Source of the DNA: Methylomagnum ishizawai
Lineage (GTDB): Bacteria > Pseudomonadota > Gammaproteobacteria > Methylococcales > Methylococcaceae
Assembly: GCF_900155475.1 (NCBI RefSeq)
Contig: NZ_FXAM01000001.1
Location: 2,653,501 to 2,717,500 of the forward strand
Length of the DNA stretch: 64,000 nt
Reading direction: 5' to 3'
Position numbers and translations under genes: made by a program. The notes beneath the pieces are model-generated. The model ran no database searches, was not told the origin of the DNA, and saw nothing but the letters and a program-made list of their open reading frames with translations. Of the stretch, positions 47,860 to 57,685 are shown one piece after another (the stretch's first letter is position 1; each line of letters starts with the position of its first letter).

Positions 47860-49100
47860 CAGCCGGTTTTGGCGGCGAGATGGGCGATACGGATCGCGGC
47901 GGGGGGATGGCTGTAATGGAAGGCCGAATACAAGGGGTCCGGGGTCAGGGTGCTGGCATTCTCGCGGTAGAGCTTGACCAAAGCGCTGATGAGATGGGCG
48001 GGCCGGGTCTGGCCGGCGGCGAAATCGTCGGCCTCGAACTCATAACGCCGCTGGAAATAGGCCATGGCCGGTTGCAGGAACAAGGTGAAGGCCGGGGACA
48101 CCAACATGAACAGCAGCAAGGCCATAGCGTTGGAAGAGGTATGGACCCCCAGCCCCGCATAGAACCACTCCTGCCCGCTCAGCCAGCCCAACAGGGCGAA
48201 ACCGATCAAGCTGACCGTGGCGCTCACCCCCAGCATCTTGAACACATGGCGGTGCTTGAAATGGCCCAGCTCGTGGGCCAGGACCGCCTCCAACTCGTCG
48301 TGTTCCAGCGAATCGACCAAGGTATCGAAGAACACGATGCGCTTGCTATTGCCCATCCCGGTGAAATAAGCGTTGCCATGGCCCGAGCGGCGCGAGCCGT
48401 CCATCACGAAAATCCCCTGGCTTTGGAAGCCACAACGCGCCAACAGGGTTTCGATGCGCTGTTTCAAGGCCGCGTCCTGCAAGGGCGTGAACTTATTGAA
48501 CAGCGGGGCGATGAAGGTCGGGAACGCCCAGCTCATCAGCAGGGAAAACCCCATCAGGATGGCCCAGGCCAGCAACCACCACGCGCCCACGCTGTCCATG
48601 ACCCAGAGGATCAAGGCCAGGATCGGCGTGCCGATAGCGAGGCTCAGCAACAATTGCAGGCCCAAATCCTTGGCGAATTGCTTGGGGGTGTTGCGGTTGA
48701 AACCGTAGCGCTCCTCGATGACGAAGGTCTTATAGAGGCCGAGCGGCAAACCCAGCAATTGCATCAGGATCAAGGTGGTCAGGATCGCGCCGATCCCGGT
48801 GGCGAGCGGCCCCAGGCCGAAGCTGGCCCAAAAGCCCTGGATCGCCTCGATGCCGCCGCCCAGGGTGAACAACAGCAGGATCAGCACCTCGATGGGCCGG
48901 TCGATATCGGCGAGGCGGTTCTTGTCCAGGGTGTAGTCGGCGGCTTTCTGGTGGGCTTCCAGGTCGATGCTATCGCGGAAGGCGGGCGGAACGGCGGCGC
49001 GGTGGGCCAGGACGTGGGCGGCTTGGCGGCGCGACAGCCACCATTCGACGCCGAAGGACACGGCCACGGCGAGCAGGAATAGGACGGTGAAGGCATTCAT
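47859..49100 (-). CDS. M48-family membrane zinc metalloprotease, Ste24-like (413 aa)
   Basis: An integral membrane peptidase with about six or seven hydrophobic segments. The zinc site is [14 protein letters not shown] (HExxH, near residue 280) with the third ligand in [12 protein letters not shown]. This layout, with the N-terminal CAAX-prenyl-protease-1 part ([40 protein letters not shown]), matches Ste24-like proteins. The bacterial substrates are not established but may be misfolded membrane proteins. The start at 49100 is chosen by alignment sense; an in-frame ATG eleven codons upstream exists. Overlaps rsgA and is divergent from orn. Confidence 0.92.
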   Translation of the reverse strand: MNAFTVLFLLAVAVSFGVEWWLSRRQAAHVLAHRAAVPPAFRDSIDLEAHQKAADYTLDKNRLADIDRPIEVLILLLFTLGGGIEAIQGFWASFGLGPLATGIGAILTTLILMQLLGLPLGLYKTFVIEERYGFNRNTPKQFAKDLGLQLLLSLAIGTPILALILWVMDSVGAWWLLAWAILMGFSLLMSWAFPTFIAPLFNKFTPLQDAALKQRIETLLARCGFQSQGIFVMDGSRRSGHGNAYFTGMGNSKRIVFFDTLVDSLEHDELEAVLAHELGHFKHRHVFKMLGVSATVSLIGFALLGWLSGQEWFYAGLGVHTSSNAMALLLFMLVSPAFTLFLQPAMAYFQRRYEFEADDFAAGQTRPAHLISALVKLYRENASTLTPDPLYSAFHYSHPPAAIRIAHLAAKTG

Positions 49101-49229
49101 GGGGGGAAACAACTCCGTTGCGGTCGGTGGCACAGCTTAGCCTTTGGTAGAATCACTGACAAGCGGCCCAAGGCAACGTTCCCAACCTGGGCCATTATTG
49201 CTTTATGCTTGATATCCAAGGAAAAAATC

Positions 49230-49775
49230 ATGGCGACAACGGCGCAGGACTTGATCTGGATCGACCTGGAAATGACCGGGCTCGATCCCTCATCCGACCG
49301 GATCATCGAGGTGGCGACCCTCGTCACCGACAAGGATTTGAACCTCCTGGCCGAAGGCCCGGTGCTGGCGGTGTTCCAGGACGAAAACACCCTCGCGGGG
49401 ATGGACGACTGGAACCGGAAGCACCATGGCGCCTCTGGACTCATCGACCGGGTGCGGGCAAGCCGGGTGGACGAGGCCGGAGCCGAGCGGCTGACCGTGG
49501 AATTCCTGGAACGCTGGATCGCGCCGGGGGTTTCGCCCATGTGCGGCAATAGCATCTGCCAGGACCGGCGCTTCCTGGCCCGCCACATGCCCCGGCTGGA
49601 GGCCCATTTCCATTACCGCAACCTGGATGTATCCACCCTGAAGGAATTGGCGGCGCGGTGGGCACCGCAGGTCAAGGAAGGTTTCAAGAAGAACAACAGC
49701 CACCGGGCGCTGGACGACATCCGGGAATCCATCGCCGAACTCCGCTATTACCGGCAGCATTTGCTCAAGGTGTGA
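49230..49775 (+). CDS. orn: Oligoribonuclease (181 aa)
   Basis: DEDDh 3'-5' exonuclease that degrades short RNAs of 2-5 nucleotides, including pGpG, the product of c-di-GMP breakdown. The start at 49230 follows AAGGA; a longer frame from 49209 is less likely. Motifs: [20 protein letters not shown] (ExoI, residues ~9-28), [16 protein letters not shown] (ExoII) and [15 protein letters not shown] (ExoIII with the catalytic H and D). The length of 181 matches the family exactly. It links to the EAL and HD-GYP enzymes of this window because it completes c-di-GMP turnover. Confidence 0.97.
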   Translation: MATTAQDLIWIDLEMTGLDPSSDRIIEVATLVTDKDLNLLAEGPVLAVFQDENTLAGMDDWNRKHHGASGLIDRVRASRVDEAGAERLTVEFLERWIAPGVSPMCGNSICQDRRFLARHMPRLEAHFHYRNLDVSTLKELAARWAPQVKEGFKKNNSHRALDDIRESIAELRYYRQHLLKV

Positions 49776-49778
49776 GGC

Positions 49779-51974
49779 TCAATCGAGCAAGCGCAGGGGA
49801 ACATCTGCATCGGCTTCGTCCAACGCCGTGAAGAGTTGGTCCCGCTCCTCCAGGAAGCGGTTGATTTCCTGGTCCAGGCGTTGGGCCTTGAGGTCCAGGT
49901 TCGGGGTATGGGCCGATTGCAGCACGGCCCGCTCCAAGGCATCGGCGCTGCTGCGGATGCCCCCCAGGCCGCAGAACGAGGCCGAGCCGTTGATCCTATG
50001 GGCGGATTCCCGCAGCTTGGTGAAATCCCCGCCGCGCAAGGCCCGCTGGATTTCCTGCGATTGCTCCTGCAACTCCTTCACCAACTTCCGGGCCAGCGAT
50101 TGGGCCAGCGGGCGGTCGCCGCCGGTCTTTTCCAGGAACACCGCCGCGCAATCCGCGAGCGGCTCGGTCCCGGCCCGTGCCGACGGGACCGGCCCGATCT
50201 TCAGATATTTCCCCAACACCGCCAACAACGGCCCGTCCAGGACCGGCTTGAGCAGCACATCGGCGAAACCGGCCTGGACGATGGCGATCCGCTCCTCTTC
50301 GTCGAGATGGGCCGTCACCGCGACGAAGGGCGTGCCATGGTTGGGCGAGAACTCCCCGAGCAGCAATTCCCGGAGCAGTTGCAGACCGCTCATCCCCGGC
50401 ATCCTGAGGTCCATGAACACCAGGTCGAAAGCGCGGGTCCGAAGGCGCACCAACGCCTTGGTGCCGTTCGATGCCTCCACCACCCGCGCCCCCAACCGGG
50501 TCAGGCGGGCCTCCAGCAAGCGGCGGTTGATCTCGTTATCGTCCACCACCAGGCACTGCCGCCCCACCAACAGCGTGGACATCCCATCGAAGTGTGCCGC
50601 AACCTTCGGCGGGGCGGGACTTTCGGCCAGGAGTTCCGACAAGGCGTCGCTCCGCACCGGATAGCCCAGGCAAGGCAGGTGCCTCGCCCGGCAATACTCG
50701 CGGACGCGGCGGCTGGAATACGGCAGGATCAACACCGGACGCCCGCCCGCCGCCCGGACCCGCTCGATGCCCCTCAGCAACAAGGGTTGGGATTTCGCGG
50801 CGGCGTTGATGAGCACCAGGACGCCATGCGCCCCGGCCTGATAGCTCTGGTCGAATTCTTCCAGGCTGGCGAAGCCGTAGCCGGTCGCACCCACGCTTTG
50901 CAATTGGTAGCGCAAGGCCTTGCGGGACAAGGGATCGGGATCGATCAAGGCCAGCTTGAATCCGGGGAACCCGGGCTTGCCGCGGACCTCGCCCGCCGCC
51001 AAAGGATGGGTAAACCAGAATGTGGACCCCTTGCCGGGCCGGCTCACCACGCCGATGGTCCCGCCCATGCGTTCGACGATGGCGCGGGCGATATTCAACC
51101 CCAGGCCGGAACCGCGCTCGCCATTGGACGCATACCCGTCCACTTGGGAAAACGGCGCGAACAAATGGTCCAGATGCTCGGCGGCGATGCCACGCCCGGT
51201 ATCCGACACCGAGAACAACAACCTGGGGTCGGCACGCCGCAAACGCCGCGCCCGCACCACGATCCGCCCGGCATGGGTGAACTTGACCGCGTTGCCCAGG
51301 AGGTTGGCGACCACCTGTTGCAGGCGGATGGGATCGCCATGGAACAACTCCGGCACGGAAGGCTCGACGCACAGCACGATGGATACCTTGGCGCGGGCGC
51401 TGATCAGCGCCACGGTGTCTTCGAGATAGGGCCGCAAGGGGAACCATTCGGGCTTCAGCCCGAATTGCTCGGCTTCGATCCGGGCGAGGTCGAGGATTTC
51501 ATTGACGATTTCCAGGAGGTTCTTGGCCGAGCGCTCGATCAAACCCAGTTTTTCGAGCTGGTATTCGGCCAGTGGGGTTTTGGCCAGTAGATCGGCGAAA
51601 CCGATGATGCCGTTCATCGGGGTGCGCATTTCGTGGCTCATCTGGGCCAGGAAGCGGGTTTTGACCTGGGCGCGGGTTTCGGCCTGCCGACAGGCCCGTT
51701 CCAGTTCCTCATTGCGGGCTTCCAAGGCGTCCAATCTCGCGCGCAGGCTGGGCAAGCCCGGCCCACCGCGGCGGGCCGGGACGCGATCCGAGCCGGGACC
51801 GGTCCGCACCAACGCCAGGGTGGTCAGCAACAGGATCGAAGCCCAGCCTCCGAGGCCCAGCAAGGCCCAATCCCCCTCCCGTCCGAAGCGGTGGGCCAGG
51901 ATCGCGGCCAAGGCCCACCCCACGGCCACTCCGCATAGTTTCACGCCGATATGGATACGCAACTCAAACCGCAT
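49779..51974 (-). CDS. BarA-like hybrid sensor kinase with two receiver-like domains and Hpt (731 aa)
   Basis: Two membrane helices (residues ~10-27 and ~38-57) with almost no periplasmic loop, so it probably senses within the membrane or cytoplasm. Then a coiled-coil (~76-105), HisKA with H114 in AQMSHEMRTPMNG, HATPase (LLGNAVKFTHAG, DTGRGIA, GSGLGLNIA), a pseudo-receiver (~345-460, KLALIDPDPLSRKALRYQL, lacking a clear phospho-Asp), a true receiver (LVVDDNEINRRLL ... LVFMDLRMPG) and a C-terminal Hpt (SAHRINGSASFCGL). This is the BarA/GacS layout, which usually feeds a UvrY/GacA regulator, not seen here. Start preferred at 51974; 52028 is also in frame. It converges with orn, four bases apart. 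Confidence 0.92.
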   Translation of the reverse strand: MRFELRIHIGVKLCGVAVGWALAAILAHRFGREGDWALLGLGGWASILLLTTLALVRTGPGSDRVPARRGGPGLPSLRARLDALEARNEELERACRQAETRAQVKTRFLAQMSHEMRTPMNGIIGFADLLAKTPLAEYQLEKLGLIERSAKNLLEIVNEILDLARIEAEQFGLKPEWFPLRPYLEDTVALISARAKVSIVLCVEPSVPELFHGDPIRLQQVVANLLGNAVKFTHAGRIVVRARRLRRADPRLLFSVSDTGRGIAAEHLDHLFAPFSQVDGYASNGERGSGLGLNIARAIVERMGGTIGVVSRPGKGSTFWFTHPLAAGEVRGKPGFPGFKLALIDPDPLSRKALRYQLQSVGATGYGFASLEEFDQSYQAGAHGVLVLINAAAKSQPLLLRGIERVRAAGGRPVLILPYSSRRVREYCRARHLPCLGYPVRSDALSELLAESPAPPKVAAHFDGMSTLLVGRQCLVVDDNEINRRLLEARLTRLGARVVEASNGTKALVRLRTRAFDLVFMDLRMPGMSGLQLLRELLLGEFSPNHGTPFVAVTAHLDEEERIAIVQAGFADVLLKPVLDGPLLAVLGKYLKIGPVPSARAGTEPLADCAAVFLEKTGGDRPLAQSLARKLVKELQEQSQEIQRALRGGDFTKLRESAHRINGSASFCGLGGIRSSADALERAVLQSAHTPNLDLKAQRLDQEINRFLEERDQLFTALDEADADVPLRLLD

Positions 51975-52220
51975 GTAATGAAGCCGTTTTTCCCGGCGGG
52001 GCACGAGCCAACAACGCGAGCCTGACACCGCGCCCAGGCCCGGAAAAGGCCGTCCAGCGCTATCACGCGAACGGCTAGTCTACAACAATAGGCTATATCC
52101 GGCGCTAAGGAGATGAATCAGGGGATTTCTGTGCCGGCCGGGGGGAAGGGCCGGTCTTGGCGGGGGACAATCGGCTACCCCGCGTGGCGGATAACCGCTG
52201 CGGGAAACGCCACCGGTCCG

Positions 52221-52412
52221 TCAAAGTCCCGAGATGATGGCGATGAGCAACAACAACAGGAAAACGCCGGTGGTCACGAACATGGTGAACCAGCTCCAAC
52301 GCCCCCCGCCCGCGCCCGCCGCGCCACCGCCGGCCTCTTCGATGGGCTGTCCGCAACCGCTGCAAACAACCGCCTTGTCCTTCACCTCTTTACCGCAGTG
52401 GCGACAATACAT
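52221..52412 (-). CDS. Small zinc-ribbon membrane protein (63 aa)
   Basis: MYCRHCGKEVKDKAVVCSGC encodes a C4 zinc ribbon (CxxC...CxxC: C3, C6, C17, C20). A Gly/Ala linker leads to one C-terminal transmembrane helix (WFTMFVTTGVFLLLLLIAII). This is the zinc_ribbon_2 type of small anchored protein. It is probably cytoplasmic at its N-terminus. No partner is evident. It is divergent from the RiPP cluster across a 319-base spacer. Confidence 0.7.
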   Translation of the reverse strand: MYCRHCGKEVKDKAVVCSGCGQPIEEAGGGAAGAGGGRWSWFTMFVTTGVFLLLLLIAIISGL

Positions 52413-52731
52413 GGTCCAACCCTCGCTCGCTTTTGATCTTGAACACGACGCGCCCGGTCGCCGGGCGCGGCAGAGCATAGCGCAATGCGTCCCGGCCCGC
52501 CAGGATGGGCCGGCGGCCCCGGATCGGCCACTGCACAAGACCGGGTCCGTTATGTGAGAATACCGTCCCCACGGGGCTTCCAGGCCGGGGCCGATCCACG
52601 GCGGCGTGTCCACGGCGCAACTTTCCGGCATCCCCAGGTCTAAGGCTACCGTGCGCCGGCCACCCATCCAGCACCCCGCGGGACGACCGGCCATACCAAC
52701 TAGATCAGCAACGAGAAGAGGAAACCGAGAC
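52413..52731. other. 319-base divergent spacer before the RiPP precursor gene
   Basis: It must contain promoters for the zinc-ribbon gene (minus) and the hvfA-type gene (plus). No confident -10/-35, ECF-sigma or metal-regulator site was recognised. An AGAGGA about 13 bases before the precursor ATG is its likely ribosome-binding site. Confidence 0.4.
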
Positions 52732-53076
52732 ATGAGCAAGAAGACCATCGGCACCGTCATGGGCGCTGCCATCGCCACCACCCTGGCCGGTGCCGTCCAC
52801 GCGGGCGAGAATCCGTTCGCGTTGAAAGACCTCGCCAACGGCTATATGCAAGTGGCCGAAGCGGGCAAGGAATCCAAGGAAATGGTCTGCGGCGAAGGCA
52901 AATGCGGCGGAAAAGCGGCGAAAAGCCCGGAGATGAACTGCGGCGCGATGAAAGAACAAGCGCTCAAGAAGGAAGCCGAGCAAGCCAAGGCGATGGAAGG
53001 CAAATGCGCCGGCATGAAGATGGACGCCCCGGCCCCGGCCACCCCGGCCCCCGCCGACGCCCCGAAACCCCAATAA
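52732..53076 (+). CDS. HvfA/bufferin-type RiPP precursor peptide (114 aa)
   Basis: Residues 1-24 are a signal peptide ([20 protein letters not shown], cut near VHAG), followed by [20 protein letters not shown], a leader typical of the HvfA family. The core has four cysteines: VCGEGKCGG (C53, C58), NCGAM (C70) and EGKCAGM (C92). EGKC occurs twice, the motif that MNIO enzymes convert to oxazolone/thioamide-type groups in characterised members. The tail is Ala/Pro-rich. It is followed after 19 bases by the MNIO gene. The mature product is predicted to be periplasmic and to bind copper or a similar metal (inference from family). Confidence 0.85.
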   Translation: MSKKTIGTVMGAAIATTLAGAVHAGENPFALKDLANGYMQVAEAGKESKEMVCGEGKCGGKAAKSPEMNCGAMKEQALKKEAEQAKAMEGKCAGMKMDAPAPATPAPADAPKPQ

Positions 53077-53095
53077 GCCCCGCCCGCCGCGCCGC

Positions 53096-53938
53096 ATGAA
53101 CGAATTGGCGATACAAGGCGCGGGACTCGGACTCAGGCGGGCCTTCATCGGCCCCCTGAGCGGGCATCCGCCCGTCCACATCGATTTCCACGAGGTCGCC
53201 CCGGAAAACTGGATGCGGATCGGCGGCAGGCTCGGCAAGCAATTCCGCGCCCTGACCGAACGCCAACCCTTCATCGGCCACGGCCTGTCCCTCTCCCTGG
53301 GCAGCCCCGCCGCGCTGGACGAAGCCTTCGTCCGCGAAATCAAGACCTTCCTCGACCGGCACGGCATCGCCCGCTATAGCGAACACCTGAGCTATTGCGG
53401 CGACGAGGGCCACCTCTACGACCTGATGCCCATCCCCTTCACGCCGGAAGCCGTGCGCTACGTGGCGGCGCGGATCCGCAGGGTGCAGGACATCCTGGAA
53501 CGGCGCATCGCCATCGAGAACATCTCCTATTACGCCGCCCCCGGCCAGGAAATGGCCGAAATCGATTTCCTCAAGGGGGTTTTAGCCGAGGCCGATTGCG
53601 ACTTGCTGCTGGACGTGAACAACATCTACGTCAACAGCGTCAACCACGGCTACGACGCCGCGGCCTTCCTCGACGCCATCCCCGGCGAACGCATCGCCTA
53701 CCTGCATGTCGCCGGGCATTATGTCGAGGCCGAGGATTTCCTGGTCGATACCCATGGCGCGGCCATCGTCGATCCAGTGTGGCGGCTGTTGGACCGCGCC
53801 TACGCCCGCTTCGGTGTCCTGCCCACCCTGCTGGAACGCGATTTCAACCTCCCGCCGCTGGCCGAATTACTGGCCGAGGTGGACCAAATCCGCGCCCTGC
53901 AAGCCCGCCACGCCCAAGCCCTGCGCCGCTATGCCTGA
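53096..53938 (+). CDS. DUF692 multinuclear non-haem iron oxidase (MNIO), HvfB/BufB type (280 aa)
   Basis: A TIM-barrel oxygenase that modifies cysteines of RiPP precursors. Conserved blocks are all visible: [101 protein letters not shown] and [12 protein letters not shown]. The His, Asp and Glu residues bind the iron cluster. Length is normal. No ribosome-binding site is evident, so translation is probably coupled to the precursor gene just upstream. Its last eight bases overlap the next gene. Confidence 0.93.
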   Translation: MNELAIQGAGLGLRRAFIGPLSGHPPVHIDFHEVAPENWMRIGGRLGKQFRALTERQPFIGHGLSLSLGSPAALDEAFVREIKTFLDRHGIARYSEHLSYCGDEGHLYDLMPIPFTPEAVRYVAARIRRVQDILERRIAIENISYYAAPGQEMAEIDFLKGVLAEADCDLLLDVNNIYVNSVNHGYDAAAFLDAIPGERIAYLHVAGHYVEAEDFLVDTHGAAIVDPVWRLLDRAYARFGVLPTLLERDFNLPPLAELLAEVDQIRALQARHAQALRRYA

Positions 53939-54692
53939 AGCCGATTTCCAGCGGATACAGCGCGAATTCGCCGCCCATATCCGCGATCCCGCCCGCCAGC
54001 CCGCGCCCGCCGATGTCGCGCCCCGGCGCATGGCGACCTACCGCGAACTGTTCTTCAACAACATCGAGAATTTCATCGCCACCGGCTTCCCGGTGCTGCA
54101 ATCGATCCTGGCGGGCGAACGCTGGACGGCCCTGGTCGAGGATTTCTACGCCCGCCACCGCTGCCAAACCCCGTTGTTCGTCGAAATCGCCCAGGAATTC
54201 CTGGCCTATCTCGGCGCAGAGCGCGGCCCGCGGCCGGACGATCCGCCTTTTATGCCGGAATTGGCCCATTACGAATGGGTGGAACTGGCCCTGGCCGTCG
54301 CCGAAGCCGAAGTGCCGCCGCTGGCCCCGGAGTTCGAGACCAACCCGCTGGCGCACACGCTGCGGCTGTCCGAACTGGCCTGGCCCTTGGCCTACGGCTA
54401 TCCCGTGCATTTAATCGGGCCGGACCATCAGCCAACCGAACCCCCGGCACGACCCACCTGCCTGGTGGTATACCGGGACGCGGAGGACGCGGTGCGGTTC
54501 ACGGAGGTCAACCCGGCGACCTACCGGCTGCTGACCTTGCTGGAAGAAAACGGCCCCACCCCGGCGGTGGACTGCCTGACCCGGCTCGCGGAGGAGTTGC
54601 GCCATCCCGACCCCGCCGCCGTGCTGGCGTTCGGGGCGGAGATATTGCGGGATTTGGGGCGGCGCGGGGTGGTCGGGACCGTCGACGCCTGA
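53931..54692 (+). CDS. DUF2063 RiPP partner protein, HvfC/BufC type (253 aa)
   Basis: Starts at the ATG at 53931 within the end of the MNIO gene. The N-terminal half is DUF2063: [15 protein letters not shown], then [20 protein letters not shown] and [18 protein letters not shown]. The family's C-terminal domain follows ([28 protein letters not shown]-like [12 protein letters not shown]). Such proteins bind the precursor leader and present the core to the MNIO enzyme. The DoxX-like membrane gene (HvfD/BufD) found in some relatives is absent. The next gene is convergent after 15 bases, so the operon ends here. Confidence 0.9.
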   Translation: MPEADFQRIQREFAAHIRDPARQPAPADVAPRRMATYRELFFNNIENFIATGFPVLQSILAGERWTALVEDFYARHRCQTPLFVEIAQEFLAYLGAERGPRPDDPPFMPELAHYEWVELALAVAEAEVPPLAPEFETNPLAHTLRLSELAWPLAYGYPVHLIGPDHQPTEPPARPTCLVVYRDAEDAVRFTEVNPATYRLLTLLEENGPTPAVDCLTRLAEELRHPDPAAVLAFGAEILRDLGRRGVVGTVDA

Positions 54693-54707
54693 CAGCGGAC
54701 GGAGGTT

Positions 54708-55019
54708 TCAGGCCCGGAAACCCGCCCGCTGCCCGGCGTATTCCCGCTCGTTCCTGAACCACAGCGACCGCCCATGCAGATAGCCCACAAAGGTCCAGGT
54801 CGCCAGCGCCAACACCACCCGCAACAGCCAGTTCCCCTCGGCGCTGAACACGCTGCCGAAGCGCGAATATTGGAACACGGCCATCGAAAAGCAGAACATG
54901 AACCCGCCCCAGCGCAGCACGCCGTAGGACCACACGAAGCGGCGCATCCCCAAGGCCCGCAAGCGCTCCCACTCGGCGAGCCGCTCGGGCGGCCAATCGG
55001 CACGGACAGGCTTGCTCAT
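54708..55019 (-). CDS. Small two-helix membrane protein, function unknown (103 aa)
   Basis: The N-terminal ~30 residues are soluble and charged (WPPERLAEWERLRALGMRRF). Two hydrophobic helices follow (GGFMFCFSMAVFQY and WLLRVVLALATWTFVGYLHG), then a short basic tail (RSLWFRNEREYAG). I do not recognise the family. Its ATG lies 13 bases after the ugd stop on the same strand, so it is probably the last gene of that operon. Its 3' end is 15 bases from the convergent RiPP operon. Confidence 0.7.
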   Translation of the reverse strand: MSKPVRADWPPERLAEWERLRALGMRRFVWSYGVLRWGGFMFCFSMAVFQYSRFGSVFSAEGNWLLRVVLALATWTFVGYLHGRSLWFRNEREYAGQRAGFRA

Positions 55020-55032
55020 CGCGCCCTCGCCA

Positions 55033-56379
55033 TCAGGCCGCGCCGCCTTGGAGGGAATCGCCGCGCCCGATGGCGTAATAATCGAGACCCAGCGCCTTCA
55101 CCCGGACCGGATCGTACAGGTTCCGGCCATCGAAGATCACCGGATGCGACAGGCTGGCCTTGATGAGATCGAAATCCGGGCTGCGGAACATGTTCCACTC
55201 GGTCACGATGATCAAGGCGTCGGCCCCGCGCAGGGCGGCTTCGGGGCTCTCGCACAGCACCAGATCGGCGCGTTCGCCATAGAGGCGTCCCGCCTCCGCC
55301 ATCGCCACCGGATCGAACGCCCGCACCCCGGCCCCCGCCGCCCACAGCGCCTCCATCAACACCCGGCTCGACGCCTCCCGCATGTCGTCGGTGTTGGGCT
55401 TGAAGGCCAAGCCCCACAGGGCGAAGGTCTTGCCGCCCAGATCGCCCTTGAAATAACCCTCAACCTTTTCGTACAGCTTCAACTTCTGGCGCTCGTTCAC
55501 ATCCTCCACCGCCCGCAACAATTGCGCGGCATAGCCCACGTCGCGGGCGGTGCGTTCCAGCGCCTTCACGTCCTTGGGGAAACAGGAACCGCCATAGCCA
55601 CAGCCCGGATAGATGAAGTGGTAGCCGATCCGGGGGTCGGAACCGATGCCCACCCTCACCTTCTCGATATCCGCGCCCAGGCACTCGGCCAGGTTCGCCA
55701 GTTCGTTCATGAAGCTGATCTTGGTGGCGAGCATGGCGTTGGCGGCATACTTGGTCAGTTCGGCGGAACGGATATCCATGCACACCAGCCGGTCGTGGTT
55801 GCGGTTGAACGGGGCGTACAGCGCCCGCAGCAATTCGGTGGTGCGCGGATTGTCGGTGCCCACCACGATGCGGTCGGGCTTCATGAAATCCTCGATGGCC
55901 GCGCCTTCCTTTAAAAATTCCGGGTTCGACACCACATCGAATTCCACCGCCGCCTGCCGCCCGGCCAGCACGGCCTGGATGGCCCCGCGCACCGTATCGG
56001 CGGTGCCCACCGGCACGGTGGATTTATTGACCACGATGCGGTAATCCGTGATCCGCTCGGCGATGCCCCGCGCCACGGCCAGGACATATTGCAGGTCGGC
56101 GGAACCGTCCTCGTCGGGCGGCGTGCCCACGGCGACGAATTGGAACAGCCCATGCGCCACCGCCAGATCGAGGTCGGTGGTGAAGCGCAGGCGGCCGGCC
56201 GCCCGGTTGCGTTTAATCAGCACGTCCAGGCCGGGTTCGTGGATGGGCACCCCGCCCCCGTTGAGCAAGTCGATCTTGCCCGGATCGATGTCCATGCACA
56301 CCACATCGTTGCCCACCTCGGCGAGGCAAGCCCCGGTCACCAGGCCCACGTAGCCGGAACCGAACACGGTCACTTTCAT
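55033..56379 (-). CDS. ugd: UDP-glucose 6-dehydrogenase (448 aa)
   Basis: Oxidises UDP-glucose twice to UDP-glucuronate with NAD+, supplying precursors for capsule, exopolysaccharide and lipid A modification; cytoplasmic. Motifs: [20 protein letters not shown] (NAD-binding, residues ~4-23), [14 protein letters not shown] (~160), the catalytic cysteine in [13 protein letters not shown], and the C-terminal [12 protein letters not shown]. The length fits the family. It follows metZ by 49 bases on the same strand. Confidence 0.96.
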   Translation of the reverse strand: MKVTVFGSGYVGLVTGACLAEVGNDVVCMDIDPGKIDLLNGGGVPIHEPGLDVLIKRNRAAGRLRFTTDLDLAVAHGLFQFVAVGTPPDEDGSADLQYVLAVARGIAERITDYRIVVNKSTVPVGTADTVRGAIQAVLAGRQAAVEFDVVSNPEFLKEGAAIEDFMKPDRIVVGTDNPRTTELLRALYAPFNRNHDRLVCMDIRSAELTKYAANAMLATKISFMNELANLAECLGADIEKVRVGIGSDPRIGYHFIYPGCGYGGSCFPKDVKALERTARDVGYAAQLLRAVEDVNERQKLKLYEKVEGYFKGDLGGKTFALWGLAFKPNTDDMREASSRVLMEALWAAGAGVRAFDPVAMAEAGRLYGERADLVLCESPEAALRGADALIIVTEWNMFRSPDFDLIKASLSHPVIFDGRNLYDPVRVKALGLDYYAIGRGDSLQGGAA

Positions 56380-56428
56380 AGGATTCCCTTGGATTGGAAA
56401 AAGCGGAGCAAGGCCGGGGAGCGGCGGC

Positions 56429-57616
56429 TCATCCGGGGAAAGCCCGCCGCAGGTCGTTTTTGATGTCTTCCAGGTTTTCGAGTCCCACGGCCATGCGGAT
56501 CAGCCCCGCGCCGATACCCGCCGCCGCCCGCTCGGCCTCGCTCAGGCGGCTGTGGGTGGTGGTGGCGGGGTGGGTGACGGTGGTCTTGGTGTCGCCCAGG
56601 TTGGCGGTGATGGACAGCATCCGGGTGGCGTCGATCAAGCGCCAGGCCGCGTCCTGGCCACCCTCGACCGCGAAGCTGACGATACCGCCGCCCGCCGCTT
56701 GCTGGCGCAGGGCCAGTTCGTGCTGGGGATGGGAAGCGAGGCCGGGATAATGCACCCGCTCCACCCAGCTTTGGCTTTCCAGCCAGGTGGCGAGCGCCAA
56801 GGCGTTCTCGCTATGCGCCTTCATCCTCAGCGCCAGGGTTTCCAAGCCCTTGAGGAACACCCAGGCATTGAACGGGCTCATAGCCGGCCCGCCGGTGCGG
56901 GTGAACGGATAAATCTGTTTTTCCAACAATGCGTCGGCCCCGACGATGGCCCCGCCCAGGCAGCGGCCCTGCCCATCCAGATATTTGGTGGCGGAATGGA
57001 TCACGATATCCGCGCCCAGCGCCAGGGGTTTCTGCAACACCGGGGTACAAAAGCAATTGTCCACCGCCAATAAAGCCCCATGATCGTGGGCCAAGGTTGC
57101 AAGCCTGTGAATATCGGCCACCTCGGTCAGGGGATTGGACGGGGTTTCCAGGAACAGCAGCCGGGTTTCCGGGCGGAGGGCGGCTTCCCAGGCGGCATAG
57201 TCGGTGAGATCGACAAAGGTGGTCGAGACGGCGAACTTGCCCAGGATGTTCTGGAATAACAAGGTGGTGTTGCCGAACACCCCGCGTGAACACACCACAT
57301 GATCGCCCGCCTTGAGCAGTCCGAACGCGGCGCTGGCAATGGCCGCCATGCCGGAGGCCGTGGCGATGCAGCGCTCCCCGCCCTCCAACGCGGCCAGCCG
57401 CTCCTCGAAGGTCCGCACGGTGGGGTTGGTGAAGCGGGAATAGATATTGCCCGGCTGCGCCCCGGAAAACCGCGCCGCCGCCTCGGCGGCGCTGCTGAAC
57501 ACGAAGCTGGAGGTGGCGAAAATGGGATCGGAATGCTCGCACTCGGCGGTGCGGCGCTGTCCGGCGCGAATGGCCTGGGTTTCCAGGGCGTAGTCGTTCC
57601 AGTCGATATCGGTCAC
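56429..57616 (-). CDS. metZ: O-succinylhomoserine sulfhydrylase (395 aa)
   Basis: PLP enzyme that makes homocysteine from O-succinylhomoserine and sulfide, in the methionine pathway; cytoplasmic. Cys/Met-metabolism-family motifs: [20 protein letters not shown] (~residues 54-73), [32 protein letters not shown], then the PLP-lysine site [14 protein letters not shown]. The late [13 protein letters not shown] block is characteristic. Next to purF, as in pseudomonads and methylotrophic relatives. The assignment as MetZ over MetB/MetC uses this context and the SRFTNPT motif. Confidence 0.94.
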   Translation of the reverse strand: MTDIDWNDYALETQAIRAGQRRTAECEHSDPIFATSSFVFSSAAEAAARFSGAQPGNIYSRFTNPTVRTFEERLAALEGGERCIATASGMAAIASAAFGLLKAGDHVVCSRGVFGNTTLLFQNILGKFAVSTTFVDLTDYAAWEAALRPETRLLFLETPSNPLTEVADIHRLATLAHDHGALLAVDNCFCTPVLQKPLALGADIVIHSATKYLDGQGRCLGGAIVGADALLEKQIYPFTRTGGPAMSPFNAWVFLKGLETLALRMKAHSENALALATWLESQSWVERVHYPGLASHPQHELALRQQAAGGGIVSFAVEGGQDAAWRLIDATRMLSITANLGDTKTTVTHPATTTHSRLSEAERAAAGIGAGLIRMAVGLENLEDIKNDLRRAFPG

Positions 57617-57685
57617 GGTGGGTTTATCCTCGTGGATTATTCAACGGTACATAAGCCATATTCCATTTGAAAGGCCAGCGCGGCC

